A DNA stretch of 64,000 bases, taken from the NCBI GenBank assembly GCA_015680685.1, contig MNCI01007655.1, positions 469,724 to 533,723 of the forward strand. Reading direction: 5' to 3'. The notes under the pieces are model-generated. The model saw only the letters and a program-made list of their open reading frames with translations. It was not told the DNA's origin and did no database searches. The position numbers were made by a program, and so were the translations under genes. Source of the DNA: Gnetum montanum (Eukaryota > Streptophyta > Gnetopsida > Gnetales > Gnetaceae). This document shows, piece by piece, positions 22,985-35,350 of the stretch (positions are counted from its first letter, which is position 1; the number at the start of each line of letters is the position of its first letter).

Positions 22985-24440
22985 GAGAATGCCATCGTAC
23001 CATTTAGGCTTAGTGAAAAATTGTTTAGTTAAAGCCCTAGCAAAGAGGATTTCATCAGGAAATAGATAAGATAATGAGCTTTCCTCCTCTTTGTTGTCCC
23101 ATCACAATTGAGACAAGTGGTTAGCAATCACATTCTCAGTTCCCTTTTAATCTACCATCATAAGATCAAATTCTTGTAAGATCACTAGCCATTGTATCAC
23201 ATGGGAACTTACTGTTGGCTTATTCATGAGGAACCGAATGACACTATGATCCATGTGCACAAACACTTTGTATCCAAGCACATAATGCTTGAACTTCTCT
23301 AGAGTAAACACCAATACCATTAATTCTTTTTCTATGGTGGTGTACTTTAGTTGTGCATCCACAATGCTTTGGCTTACGCAGTGCAAGTAATATGGATGTT
23401 TGTTATCATCAAATTGTATAAGCATAGTCCCAAGGCATAATTTGATGCATTTGTTATAACATGAAATGATTTGGACTTGCTGACTGCCTATGGAATTGGA
23501 GTTTCGACAAGTTTCTCCTTCAATTGTTGGAATGCTTTTTCACATTCCTTGGTCCAGAGAAATGGAGCATCTTTCTTTGTTAGCTCAGCCAATAGTTTTG
23601 CGATCTTAGAAAAATTCTTGATGAATCATTGGTTTTAGCTAGTGTGTCCAAGGAATGACTGGACTTCTTTTACATTTTTCAGTTGGGGGTAATTTCTTGG
23701 ATGACCCTTATTTTTTCAAGGTTGACCTCAATTCCTACTTATGAGATTCAATTCCCCAATACAATGCTTTCTTGGATCATAAGATGACTCTTTTGCCAAT
23801 TGGATCACAAGTTTGTTTCCACACCTCTTTTTAGCACTTGCTAAAGGTGGTCCAAGGCTTACTTGAATGTAGCACCATAAGTGGAGAAGTTATCCATAAA
23901 GACTTCTACTCCGCTACTGATCTACTGCTAAAAAATGCTTAAGACCATGCGTTGAAATGTAGCAGAAACATTACATAGACCAAAAGGCATCTTGTGATAT
24001 GAAAAGGTTCCCCAAGAACTCATGAATGTTCTTTTGGCCTAGTCCTTTGGTGCAATCTAGATTTGGTTATAGCCACTCTAAGCATCCAGAACACTGTAAT
24101 AGCAATGCCTAGATATGGTGTCTAACACCTAATCAATGAATGGCAATGGAAAATGGTCTTCAAATGTTGCCATATTCAATAGCCAAAAATCGATGTAGAC
24201 TTGCCACTTACCATCTTTCTTTAACACAATTGTGAGTGGACTAACCCACTTGTTATCTGCAATGGAATAGATAAACCCTACCTTGAGGAGTTGTTCAATT
24301 TCCTCTTTAATGATCTACTTCAATTTGGGGTTCAATCACCTCTGTGGCTACCTCTTTGGCTTTATGGCTGAGTCAGTGTAGATACGATGCTGGCATATCC
24401 TAGGATCAATCCCTGTGAGTTTAGGATATGACTAAGCAAA
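22985..24440 (-). pseudogene. Element D reverse transcriptase and RNase H (decayed)
   Basis: Minus strand. The RT fingers/palm text (about 24330-24100) resembles VPKKGGKWxV and the FLDGYxGYN loop. The catalytic box near 23900 reads FMDNF, where the second Asp of FMDDF has become Asn. RNase H (23425-23147) keeps KELMVLVFTLEKFKHYVLGY and HMDHSVIRFLMN. Several Gln-to-stop changes are seen, for example in the FQQQI segment before the catalytic box. Confidence 0.87.
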
Positions 24441-25330
24441 GGCTGTTAATCATTTTTCAACCACATTCAATAACCTCTTTTTCTGTTTTAGAGTAAGATT
24501 TGCATTGATTATTATTGGCTTCCCATTTTTTAAGAATACATATTCCATGCTGGCAGGTAGAGTTTTTAACTTAAGGGTCTCTTGCTTGAAATTTTTAGGG
24601 ATTTCCAACTCTCCCCAATAGGTGTCATCATTTGCATTATCAGAGAGTTGGTGATGAACTTGCTCTAGTTCATCCATGCCTATGACATAAGTGCATGTGA
24701 GGCTCTTAGTAGGTTTCATGGAAGTGTGCAGCTTTTAGGATTAGTTGTTAGCCACTGGGTGCCCTCTTATTTTGTGGTTACTATGTATAAACACCTTTGA
24801 ATATCTACTTTAGATGCATATTTCTTGCATGTGGAAATAGATGCTCATTTAATAGACCAGAGTTTCTACACACAATTGCACCATATATTACCATATGCGA
24901 TGCATGGAACTCACTTCTTTTTGATGTTTCTAAATTCATTTTCCTTGGATTTCTAGGGAAAGATCTTTGATGCCCATTTTTGCATCAATAGTGCTTAGCC
25001 ATGTCCTTTCCATGATTATTGGGAAGTCCCCTTTACAGTTCTCAACCTTGATTTCTAAGAACTCAGCATGATAAGACCACCCACAAATAGCGGTCATAAT
25101 GTCTTGCACTAATCCCAATGGAACAGTAATGGATTGGTCTATCAATTCCAATCGGATATTGCTCTTCTAGAGAGGTGTCATGTTCTAGATAGTATACATC
25201 TCATGAGAAATCAAGTTTACATCAAAACCAGAATCAAGAAGAGCTTTACATGGCTCATTCCCAATAGTTTGCAAATAGATAAAAGGACTCCCAAGATCAG
25301 CTAAGTTCTTGGAAATGTTGCTAGCTTAGA
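24441..25330 (-). pseudogene. Element D protease and connector (decayed)
   Basis: Connector 24719-24450 (MKPTKSLTCTYVIGMDELEQ) lies between protease and RT. The protease segment (about 25260-24930) keeps the wording of relatives: SITVPLGLVQDIMTA, DFPIIMERTWLSTIDAKMG and IKDLSLEI. The active-site region near 25230 is recognisable as (D)SGFDVNLIS. Stops separate the segments. Confidence 0.85.
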
Positions 25331-27847
25331 TCCAATTAGATATGGCATGAGTGAGCATAACAATATGGATTCTAGGTAGTATTGGATTTGAAAGGCAGTG
25401 AAAAGAATTAGATCCAAAGAGAGATGGAGGAGTAGGGTTACCAACCACATGTATATGTGAGGGCTTAGTTGGACTGTTGGGTCAGAAAAAGGATCTTTTT
25501 CATGATCTAGTATCTAAACCATTCGGTTGATGAACCAGTTGTAGATTAATAGCCCTGGTGGCATTACGTTGTTGTGGTTGGGATGGAAGTTAATCTTGCA
25601 TAGATGGAGCAAGCGGTAGTTGTGTTGAGGGTGGAGGAACAAGTACAGGAATAGGAGAAGGATAAGGATAAAAGGTGGTATCTATCCTTAAATGTGAAGA
25701 ATGAGTTCGATAATAGTTGAGAGGGTAGTAGTGAGGTTGAAAGGTAGAAACGTCCTAGAAGAGTCATGTGGAGATAGGGGTTGTTGAACATAATACCCAT
25801 ATAGATCAAGTTGTCTGTAAGAGTATTATTGCTTTGGTGGTGCTAGTGCCCATGATTGTGGTTACTACCACTATTGATACTGCTTGTAATATTGTAGTAA
25901 AGTTCCACTAGGAACTACCTAGGATTACCTTGAGGATAAGGTAATCTTTTAGGTGTTTACCTTTTTTCTAGTTGTGGATTTAAAGCATACACCCTAGACT
26001 CCAGTAAGTGCAACACAATGGGGAAACATCCCTTAGAATGTTCATATTGGTAGATGTTACATCCACCATCATCATTTGATTTAGTTTCTACAACTTCCCC
26101 TACCACATCAATTTTTCCCTTACCTCTTTGATTGGCATGTTTAACTTCCTTCTACCTCCTACGATCATGATCACTACCTTGTTATTTGGATTCTTCATCT
26201 ATTTTTAGGACAACTTGAAATTTTCTATCCATAGAGTCCCAATTTTAGTTAAAATTTCAAAGGTAAATTTTTGAAGTGGCAAGGTTTTCTGGTTTACCAC
26301 CTTATCAAGTGATGATTCCTCCTAATTGTTACAAAATTAAACCTCCCTCTTGTAAATGGAAGGATTATTGTTGTATTCTTTTGCACTTTCACATTTTCTC
26401 AACTCTTTTTCTTTCTTTAATTTCTCAATATACCATTGAATTTGATGATCTCTTACTTCTAACAATCACCCTTGGGCATAGACATCAAGAGTTCTCCTTA
26501 TTTCTAATCAGAGCCCATCTATGATGTGGCAAAGTTGCTCCTATTGAGAATAACCATGGCAAGGACATCTATACAATAGAGAATAATATCGGATCATGGT
26601 GGCATCCAAGGATTCATATGTCCCTTATTTCCATCCTTGGATTTATGTCCTCAATTTAGATACTCAAGAGTACCTCTGATATTTTTCCATAGTTCGAGCA
26701 TTGTACTCCACTATTTGATGGATTCTGATTCTAAGAATTGGTATCAGCTTTCTACTTCTTTAATGAGTGTCCTAGGGAACAACTTAATCTTTTACCAATT
26801 ATTTTCTATTTTTTGCAAGGCATAGGCATCATGGAAAGCTTGAAGATGGTTCTATGAATCTGGATTATATCCTCCTTCGAACCTAGAGGTATTGTTCATG
26901 TCTAGCCTCTTGATTTGACTATCCTCCTTCAAACCTAGGGATATTCTTACTACCTCTGCAATGTTTAGCATGCTTTGAGTAGCAAGTAAAGGCTCATCGC
27001 GGCCATGATTATAGTGCCTACGATGCCTTCTACTACCTCTTCATTCATGGTGGCATATCTCACTTGAATGTCCACACCCTAGATCTTGACTTGTCCAATG
27101 GTCCCTTCAATCATGTTGGTCCCGTTGGTCACCTCCATCATGATCATGCATCCTGCAGTTACATTTAGAGCTATAAGAGGAAGATGATGATGAAGCTAAA
27201 GAGAAAGGAGGACTAGCACCATCATGGTGCATGCCACCCCCTCTTCGGTGATGATGGCCACAATCACGATTAGGTTTCTTATTCACATCTTTTTCATGAA
27301 TCTCCTCCTTGGACCCCCCTTTGTCATTGGATTCGTTCTTACTAGAACTTAGATTATTAATCATGGATTGCAAGTTTTCATTTTGACCTCCTTCATCAAA
27401 GTCAAAGAGAGGAGTTTCGCCAAATGGAAAACCCCCAAAGAAGGGTTTGCCACCATCTTTTTCATATGGTAGGTATGGGGAATCGTTGAACCACTTCCCC
27501 TTCACAGATTGGTAGTGTTGCTCTAGCTATCGATCCTGTAGACATTGTGCATCTATGGGATGATAATCCCTAACATCAATATCTTGCACAACATACTCAG
27601 CATGAAGTACCTAGAGCCCTATTTGCATAAGAATTTGTTGGAGCATTGTAGAAACAGAATGATTGGATGGTAACATGATGTTGCCCTCAATGTTACATCA
27701 CTATAACAGTTCATCCTAGTCTAGGAAAAAGGTGAAATGGGGTACATACTCATTAGGATGAGCATATACCACTTTGTATTATTAGGGCACCTATTAATTT
27801 ACTTTGTTAGACTTGGATGGAGAATCACTCTTGTGAGAAGAAGACAT
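25331..27847 (-). pseudogene. Element D gag and gag-pol linker (decayed)
   Basis: The gag start is at 27847 (Met-Ser-Ser-Ser-His-Lys). Stops follow early, including TAG at 27718-27716, the position that is also stopped in A, B, F and G. The open stretch 27505-27107 is acidic, then Ser/His/Asp-rich (the variable gag region). The capsid core is at about 26890-26400, and the Cys motif that precedes the linker is near 26050. A Pro/Tyr/Gln-rich linker lies at 25900-25560. Confidence 0.85.
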
Positions 27848-27989
27848 CTTATGTTAGAAAATGAGAAACGCAGTGTGCTTCTTAAAATTGTTGTAGTTAT
27901 TTTGATGTATGATATGAATTTAGGGTTCTTTCCAATGATCTTGAATAATTTTTTCACTAAGTCCTAGATAGTGCACATAACAACAAAAG

Positions 27990-28009
27990 CTCCCTAGCAA
28001 TAGTGCCAA
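27990..28009 (-). promoter_or_regulatory. Primer-binding site of D (tRNA-Asp type)
   Basis: On the minus strand TTGGCACTATTGCTAGGGAG adjoins the 5' LTR. It is a decayed match to tRNA-Asp, with mainly C-to-T and G-to-A changes. Confidence 0.8.
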
Positions 28010-28877
28010 TGATGAGCAGCAAGGTACCCCTATGCCTAGCCATACAAGTCACAAATGTTCACATGCAATCTGGTTGAATTTCATTGACCTTAAGTTCCTA
28101 AGTACACAAGTTTTAGGATGTAAAATCTAATTGTGATAATCATTGTCTTCTCAACCACACTTGTGGAGCTTAATTGTATGGTTAAGTGTAATTAAGGCAC
28201 ATGGTTTTTATTATTTTGTATTTTACTTGTTTATGATTAAGAATAGGTTGAAACTCAATTTATAATCAATGTCACTAATATAATTACTAATTAATAATTA
28301 ACTACCCTAACATAAGTATCCAATCCCACTTTCCGTGCACATCCTGAATGCGTATAATGCTACTAGGTTATCAAATGTTAAGCGTTACTGGGATTACCAA
28401 GAGTTATACACATGCTCTAAGTGGTCATACTTATGTGCTTAATTAACTTTTATTTAATTGAACTAGCTTACTTTAGCTTAATTACTTGGGAACATTAAAG
28501 GAAATTGTATAGAACATTATATGCATAAATAAATTATTTAAGCTAGCTAAGGTGTTGGAAGGTTTGATTAGAAAGCTCATCTTTAGTATCACACACACTA
28601 CCATGTGTAGGTACAATAGTGCTCAAATAAGGATTTGTCCACTTAATGAATCTTGCTGTAGGCACTTGGAAAATATTCTAACTCTAGAGAAAAGAAACTG
28701 CAAGAGCTCTACTATGCTTTGACAAAAACTATATGGAAACCATGTGCTCAAGTGCTATATTTATAGGTTAGCATATACCCCATGATATCAAATATCTGGC
28801 ATTGCATCTTGGGGTCCTATATCAGATACCCGACATTGTGGATATGATATTAGAGCCTTGCAAAATATGATTCATCA
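28010..28877 (-). repeat. Element D 5' LTR
   Basis: 868 bp, partner of 18890-19735. Plus strand starts TGATGAGCAGC and ends TGATTCATCA. The minus-strand TATA box is near 28757-28768. U3 has GATATC/GATATTAG motifs at 28785-28855. Confidence 0.93.
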
Positions 28878-28882
28878 ATTTG

Positions 28883-31000
28883 GTTACCTGTATGGATATT
28901 GTTGCCTTGGCGATGGCATTGCCCATGTCTGCGGTTGCTACCACTACTGCTGATATTGCTCCTGTGGTGAGGGTAGGCTCTACTTAGGTAATATGTCAGC
29001 TGGAAGGTTTGCCTGATATTACCTTGAGGATAAGGTAGTCTTTTGGGCATCTACCTTTTAACAAAGCTTGGATTAAGTGCATATACCCTAGATTCCTACA
29101 AGTGGGCCATAACAGAGCAACATCCCTTAGGATGTTCATATTGGCATACATTGTATCCTTCCTCTTCCTCTGAATTGGAGTTAGTGTACCCTTTAATGGT
29201 GGCAACTTTTCCTTTATGCTTATAATTTTCTCATCCATTAGCTCTTTTGTTCTTCTTTTTCTTGTCCCTATTAAGTGCTTGTTTAGTCTTCTCTTTCACA
29301 TTCTTTAGGGCTGTAGCAAAATTTTCATCCACTAAATCTCAGACTTTCTCTACCTTAGTTGCTATATCATTAAATAATTTTTGAATAGGTAGAGTCTTTT
29401 TCTGGATAAGATCTTCCAAGGTGTCATCCTATTATTAGTTACATAGTCGCACATCTTTCATGCTAATTGATGGATCTTTGTTATATTTCTTAGCTAACTT
29501 TTCTTCTTGATTTCTCCTTCCTCTTTTGCTACTTGGTTAATTAATCTCTAGATGCGATGGGTTGTCATTTATGATCATTGGCCTTGGGCATAAACCCTAA
29601 GAGTTTCTTTGGTTTTGCTTCATAACCCATCTATAATTGCCTTAGCTATTCATTTGGTGAAAATCCATGGCCTTGGCATATATGTAATAGTGAATAGTAT
29701 CTACCCATTACTACATCAAGGGTCTTATGAATCCCTTGCTTCCATCCCTGGATCTATTTTCTTAAGTTGGACACATGCAAATAAGGTTGATATTTATCAT
29801 TAAAGAGTTCTAGCATGATAATCCAACATCCTATTGATTTAGATTCTAGTGACCTATACTAGCTCTCTATCTCCTTCGCAATTGTTCTAGGAAATAGCTT
29901 TAACTTTTGCAAGTTACTTTCAATATTTTGTAGGGCATAAGCACTATGAAAAGCTTGAAGATGATGTTATGGATTAGCATTATAGTCGCCTTCAAATCTT
30001 AGCATGTTGTTCCTCTCAAGTCATTTGATATGGTTATTCCTTTGATGCTTGGTTGGGATGTGAACAACTTTCTATATGTTGATCATGCTACAAGTTGTGA
30101 TTAGGGGTTCATCATCTTGAGTGGGTTTGTGTGCTTGGTTGTACTAATACCCCCTTCTGTGCCAATCCATTTCATGATTCCTATGATTCTTGTGTCCTCT
30201 CTATTCATATCCTTTATCTTTGGTGTCAGAATGTCTTAAGTAATGATCATGATGATCATGGAAGTCATGAGTTCTCCTCTCTTCCATGTCATGGCCCTTG
30301 TAATTTTGCCTCCTTCTATCAGAGTCTTCTACTGATCGTGAGGATGCAAATGAGGCAATAGGAGAACAATGCAGGATTTTCCTCCTATGATGACTTTGAT
30401 GTTTGTCTTTGTGGGATCCAGTAGGAACTCTTGGCCTTAAGTCTTGCTTGTACCTTGAGTCTTTTGCCTCTTGCCTAAGTATCTCTACCAATTTAGAGTG
30501 TGATTTATTCTTGACAAGTTCATCTAGTTGAATGATAGGCATTTGTAACTAGAACTCATGATTGTGATGGAGTTGAGCAATGAATGCATTTTCATCAAGT
30601 TTCTTCAAGACAATAGTAGAATTGATTGTATTTCCTTTGTCCTGTTCATGTCTTGCTTCCATGGCATGGTCTTTCCTTAATTGGTCATAAGGAGGTTCAT
30701 ATGGTTGGGTCATGTATTTGGTTTTATGATACCCTCCGAGTGCTTCACTTAGTTTCATCCCTTTGAGAATGGTTTGGAGCATAATGGGTGCTGAACATTT
30801 CAATGATAGAACAACATTCCCTTAAAGACCTCTCCACCTAAGTTACCCATCCTGATGAAAGATGAATGGAAAATCAGGATAGTAAGGATCATGATGAGCA
30901 TATGAGATCCTAGTCTACATCAACATACTCCAATCTTCTTCTTCTTCGATTTTGTCATTGCTTGTCTGTAGTTCCTTGGAAAGTGATGTTGTATTTTTGT
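28883..31000 (-). pseudogene. Element C gag (divergent, decayed)
   Basis: Minus strand from about 30990 down to the D insertion. The N-terminal text (FIFHQDG, CAG kept at 30854-30852) corresponds to FILHxDE in the autonomous elements. The next part (30803-30549, 30542-30201) is quite different: MKLSEALGGYHKTKYMTQ, then an Arg/His/Asp/Ser-rich stretch. The capsid core (about 29990-29540), a Lys-rich segment, the Cys motif near 29150 (ANMNILRDVALLWP in a shifted frame) and the linker (29050-28883) follow. It is more diverged from A, B, D, F and G than those are from one another. Confidence 0.75.
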
Positions 31001-31100
31001 TTGAAGTCATATTGTATTTTAAATGTTTGTTTTAAGTGTGCTCTTCTTAGAATTATAAGGTTTGACTTTGTGAAATCAATTACTAAGCACACTTTCACTT

Positions 31101-31120
31101 GTCCCCAGCAACGATGCCAA
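31101..31120 (-). promoter_or_regulatory. Primer-binding site of C (best-preserved tRNA-Asp match)
   Basis: The minus strand reads TTGGCATCGTTGCTGGGGAC directly inside the 5' LTR. Against tRNA-Asp only deamination-type changes are seen. Confidence 0.88.
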
Positions 31121-32033
31121 TGGTGAGCAGTTGAGTAATCCAACATCCAATTATACAAGATACGAGTGTTCATGCATAGCCTAATCATAATTTATGGACA
31201 AGGCCATGTGATTATGCTAGTAATTAGTTAAAGTTTGGGATCGTTATCTTCCCACATGGAGCTAATATAATCTATGCATATGGTTTAGCTCTTAGTGAGA
31301 TGTATGATAATTGATGTTGTGTTGGCCATATTATACCTAGTAAACATGATAAAATAGTAATGGTTTCTAAATCTAAGTAAATGGTAAATGAATCTAGTCT
31401 AGCCTAGTGCGATGAGTATCCATTCCTAATCTTCTATTCACACCTTGGGCTTCATGTAACTACCACTGGGATTCCCAAGTGTACTGCTACTAGGCTTACC
31501 AAGTGATAGCACTATAGGGTTACCAAGTAGTCACAGTTAAGTGCTCGAGATTAGTTGTACTCATTCTTCTTAACAATAGTATTGGTAAAATGCATGAAAA
31601 AGTAAGTCATTGACTAAGAAATAGTAAACATTATACTACGTCAAAGTAGGAAAATTATTTTAAGTGTAAATAATAAATCTAGGGGAATGCTGCAATAGTG
31701 AGAAATAGCTTGATCTTTATTTCCCATCACACTTGTGCCCAAGTACAAAATGTTGGAATAAAAATTCCATTCACTAGTTCACACTATACTATGGGCATTC
31801 ACACTTCTAATTACTATGTCTAAGTTTACAAAACAAAATTGATAGAGTTCTGCTACTATGGAGTAAAATTGTGTTGTTACCCATGCACCTAAGTGTCATA
31901 TTTATAGGCAGGCACATGTGGCACAATATTGGATATCTGATGTCGTATCATAGGCTTTGATATTTGATATGTGATATTACAACTCAGATATTGGATGCTT
32001 GATATCATAGCTATTGTAAATTGCAATTTATCA
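31121..32033 (-). repeat. Element C 5' LTR (type-C LTR)
   Basis: About 913 bp; plus strand starts TGGTGAGCAGTTG and ends AATTTATCA. It is distinct from the B/D/F/G LTRs but similar to solo LTR E (47879-48575). It carries three ACCAAGT-type motifs (about 31458-31535) rather than two. The minus-strand TATA box is near 31898-31908, and GATATC motifs fill 31925-32010. The outer flank begins TTATG; no partner LTR was found in the window. Confidence 0.82.
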
Positions 32034-32453
32034 TTATGGAACCATAATGACTACTCTAGTAGCAAAGGTTATGAGTATGGTTAATGGATAAGAGCATATT
32101 GATTCGATTTGGATTAATGGAGATTTAACACCAATAATGAAACTTAGATCCTTTAAGCTTATGTGAAATAAATTTACTTCTAAAGAAGTACTATTAATGG
32201 TTGGAAAATGTATTTGGTATAATATAGTTAAAAATAGTTATGGTGGTTTTGACAATGAGAAACTAGCTCAATGGTAAGAATCTTATTATAGAAAATCCAT
32301 GTCACATGTTTGATTTCAATGGACAATGTTATGTTACTGAACAAAAAAACTTCATAAATGTAATTTTGAAATCGATATGGCTCAATAGATCTAAGAGGGT
32401 CTTGAAGGAGGATTAGATAATCATTGAGATGCTTACATTTTTTTTATAATAGT
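32034..32453. other. Flank between elements C and G; possible SINE head
   Basis: No gene or LTR seen. 32264-32317 has an RNA polymerase III style pair: TAGCTCAATGG (box A, 32264-32274) and TGTTTGATTTC (box B-like, 32307-32317) on the plus strand. This suggests an old tRNA-derived SINE. The last five bases, ATAGT (32449-32453), are the target duplication of G. Confidence 0.5.
32449..32453. other. Target-site duplication of element G (ATAGT)
   Basis: ATAGT at 32449-32453 before G and at 43139-43143 after it, a perfect match. Confidence 0.93.
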
Positions 32454-33261
32454 TGATGAACCTTGATATCACGTAAGTGATATCACAGCCACCATGCAAT
32501 ATTGCATACGCGATATCACGTCCTGCCTCATCTTCTATAAATAAGAGGCAGCACCCTTGGTTCCAAGGCAGTTAGACTTAGACCCTTAGCTAGACTCTTG
32601 TAGTTTTGTCATTCCAAAGTTAGAATTATTTCTGTGTGCCCGCAATAGGAGTCATAGAGTGAACGGATCTTTATTCGAGCAATTTGTACCTGAGCACAAT
32701 TTTGTGTATGACAATAAAGATGAACTTTATGATAAACCTTGCAGCATACAGATTAAGCTAATTAGTAATTAATGATTGTTTAATGCTTTCCTAGTTAATT
32801 AATATTTCTCTTAACCTTCAACCCCCTTAGTTAAATACACTTAGTACGACTGCTTCGAGCATGCGTGTAGCACTTGGTAACCTAGTAACGATTAGCGTTT
32901 GGTAATCCCAGTAGCGTTGCACTAGTTCAAGATGTGTACAATAAGTGGGAATGGATACTAGTGTTAGGAACATTTAGAAGCTAGTTAATGAATAGTTAAT
33001 GTAAGTTAGCTACTTAGTTTTGTCTCCCTCTCCTTTATTAGCAGAAGACATAAAAAATACAAAAGCTATAAAAATCATATACCTCAAGCTTGCTTAACCA
33101 TACAATCATGAAAATACAAGTAAGTTTGGAAAGACAATGATTGATTAACCTTGAGTGTTCCATTAAGGCGCATAAGAACTTGGTCCTTGGAGTTCGACCA
33201 AATCGTGCGTGAAATGCTTGTATTCGTATGGTTGAGTGTAGGGGTACCTTGCCACTCATCA
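32454..33261 (+). repeat. Element G 5' LTR
   Basis: 808 bp, TGATGAACCTTG to CCACTCATCA. TATAAATA is near 32536-32543, after GATATC motifs. AATAAAG lies in R. Paired GGTAACC/GGTAATCC motifs are at about 32874-32925. Confidence 0.94.
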
Positions 33262-33281
33262 TTGGCACTGTTTCTGGGGAC
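33262..33281 (+). promoter_or_regulatory. Primer-binding site of G (tRNA-Asp type)
   Basis: TTGGCACTGTTTCTGGGGAC follows the 5' LTR directly. It is a decayed match to the tRNA-Asp 3' end. Confidence 0.83.
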
Positions 33282-33405
33282 TTAGTTGTTTGTGTGCTAT
33301 GTAGAACATAGGAAATCATTCATATCATTGGAACGTTAGAATGAAAACTTAGGATTAATTAAAGAAAGAAGAGACAACGGTACATTGCACACTGAACAAG
33401 ACAAG

Positions 33406-35350
33406 ATGTCTTCTTCTTCGCATAAGAGCACTTCATCGCCTAGGAATAACACAACAGGTAGTCGGCAGCATAATACACATAACCAAGATCTGCCAGTTCC
33501 TCAACAATTTTGTGTGGTATATACTCATCCTGATGAGTATGTACCTGATTTCACCTTTATTCTCCACTAAGATGAACAACTGCGTTGGAGAGACTTGGAG
33601 AGTAACATAGTCTTGCCTCTAGACTGATTAGTTCCCAACATGCTCCTTCGTGCTCTCACATGAATAGGCATGCTGCTTTTATACACAGAATATGTTGCAT
33701 GTGATCATGACTCAAGGGACTATCATCCCACAGAAGCGCAACGTCAAAGAGACTTGGGACAAGAGAGATATGATACATCTTTGAAGGGTAAATGGCCCCA
33801 TGATGCTTCGCACATTTTGAGCGAAATTGAGGATGGTGAACCTACTTCAATAGGTTCCCCATGAAACCATGTTTCTCATNTAGCTTCTTTTACTAGTGTC
33901 CTTGGGAACAATTTCAGTTTTTACCATTCGTTTTCTANTAGTTCTGATACCCACGAACACGAACACACAATAAGGGCAGACGTTCTAATCATGATCATGA
34001 TCGAGGCCAAAACCACCGAAGAGAAGGAAGAAAACATCATCATGGAAATGTTTCTCCTTCTTCTTCACCTTCATCGTCATCTTCACCCTCTCCTTCAGTG
34101 TCCAGACGTAGTCATAGGGAAACCAATCGTGAGGATAGGGGAAAATGAAGTGAAAGACATCGATGAGATAGTCGAGAACGAGGACGAGGGAACTCTAAAG
34201 AATCAAGGCATAGAAGAAGGGAGAGTGGGGAACCACGTAGACAACATAGATGCTACGAATGAGACGATCACAAAGAACCCCTACTTGCAACTAGAAGCAT
34301 GCTAGATATAATAGAGGCCATAAGAGTTTCAACAAGGCACCAAAAGGATAGTAGGATCAAGAGGTTAGACATGAACAACATCCCACAATTTAAAGGGGGA
34401 TACAACGCTGATCCTCAAAATCATTTACAAGAATTCCATGATGCATGTGCCTTGCAAAACATAGAAAACGAATGGTAAAAACTGAAATTGTTCCCAAGGA
34501 CACTAGTAAAAGAAGCTAAAAGCTTGTACCGATCCTTAGAATCGGAATCCATTTGGAGGTGGAGTATAATGTTAGAACTATTCAATGATAAGTACCAAAC
34601 GTACTCCCAAGTGTCTAACCTATGGAAGCAAATCGAAGGATGGAAGTAAGGAAATCATGAACCCTTGGATGTTGCCATGGGCTACTATTATGCACTGTTA
34701 CATCGTTGCCTTAGCCATGGTTATTCGCAATGGGATCAACTATGCCATCTCGTGGATGGACTTAGGCATGAAATAAGAAGAACCCTTAGGATGTATGCCC
34801 AAGGAAGGTTATCAGAGCTTAGGTCTCATCAAATTTATAGACTGCTAGAGCAAGTTGCTAAAGAAGAAGGTGAGCTACAAAAGAGAGAAAGTGCAGAAGA
34901 ATACAACTGAGATCCTTCCCTCCGAAAAAGGGGAGTGAGATTTTTTGAGAAGGAAGAAGAGTCACCACTTGAAGAGATGGTGAATAGGAAAACTTTGCCT
35001 CTCCAAAAGTTAACAATAGAAGTATCGGTAAAGATAAACCAAATGTGGGACTCCTTGGATAGTAGGTTTGAAATTGTTCTTAAAATTGTAGAGGAGTCTA
35101 GGGAGCGAGGTAGTGGCCATGAAAAAAATAAAAAGAGAGAAGTGGAAAATGCACGTAACAAGGGTAAGGGAAAAATGACCATCACAGAAGAGGTTGTGGT
35201 TTCAAACATGGATAATGATAGTGGACGCGAGATATGCTAATACAACCATCCTAAGGGATGTTGCCTAGTGATCTCACATCTATAAGAGTCTGAGATGTAT
35301 GCACTCAACCCACGACTAAATAAATGGAAAGAACCCTGATGGTTACCTTA
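33406..35350 (+). pseudogene. Element G gag (decayed)
   Basis: It starts Met-Ser-Ser-Ser-Ser-His at 33406 and is open to TAA at 33568-33570, the shared early stop. An acidic and basic variable region follows (33991-34305). The capsid core is at 34390-34910, with MDVAMGYYYALLHRCLSHGY, YAQGRLSELRSHQIYRLLEQ and then a Lys/Glu-rich segment. At 34935-35240 a helical Glu/Lys/Arg-rich piece leads to the Cys motif (GREIC, then PKGCC in a shifted frame). The stretch between the N bases at 33880 and 33938 does not belong in this orientation. Confidence 0.87.
33881..33937 (-). other. N-bounded reversed gag fragment (assembly artefact)
   Basis: The 57 bases between single N at 33880 and 33938 match gag in the minus orientation (compare 11570-11630 and 26757-26815) although G is plus. 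The expected plus-strand gag text is missing here. A wrongly oriented gap fill is the simplest reading. Confidence 0.7.

Larger units (their letters stand above)
18890..28877 (-). mobile_element. Element D, full-length Ty3/gypsy LTR retrotransposon (Athila-like)
   Basis: A complete 9,988-bp element on the minus strand, inserted in the gag linker of C. LTRs are at 28010-28877 (5') and 18890-19735 (3'). It has a tRNA-Asp type primer site, gag, protease, RT, RNase H, integrase, a 3' region of about 2.1 kb and a polypurine tract. Coding capacity is lost through many stops. It belongs to the same family as B, F and G, and its LTR text is closest to that of B and F. Confidence 0.94.
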
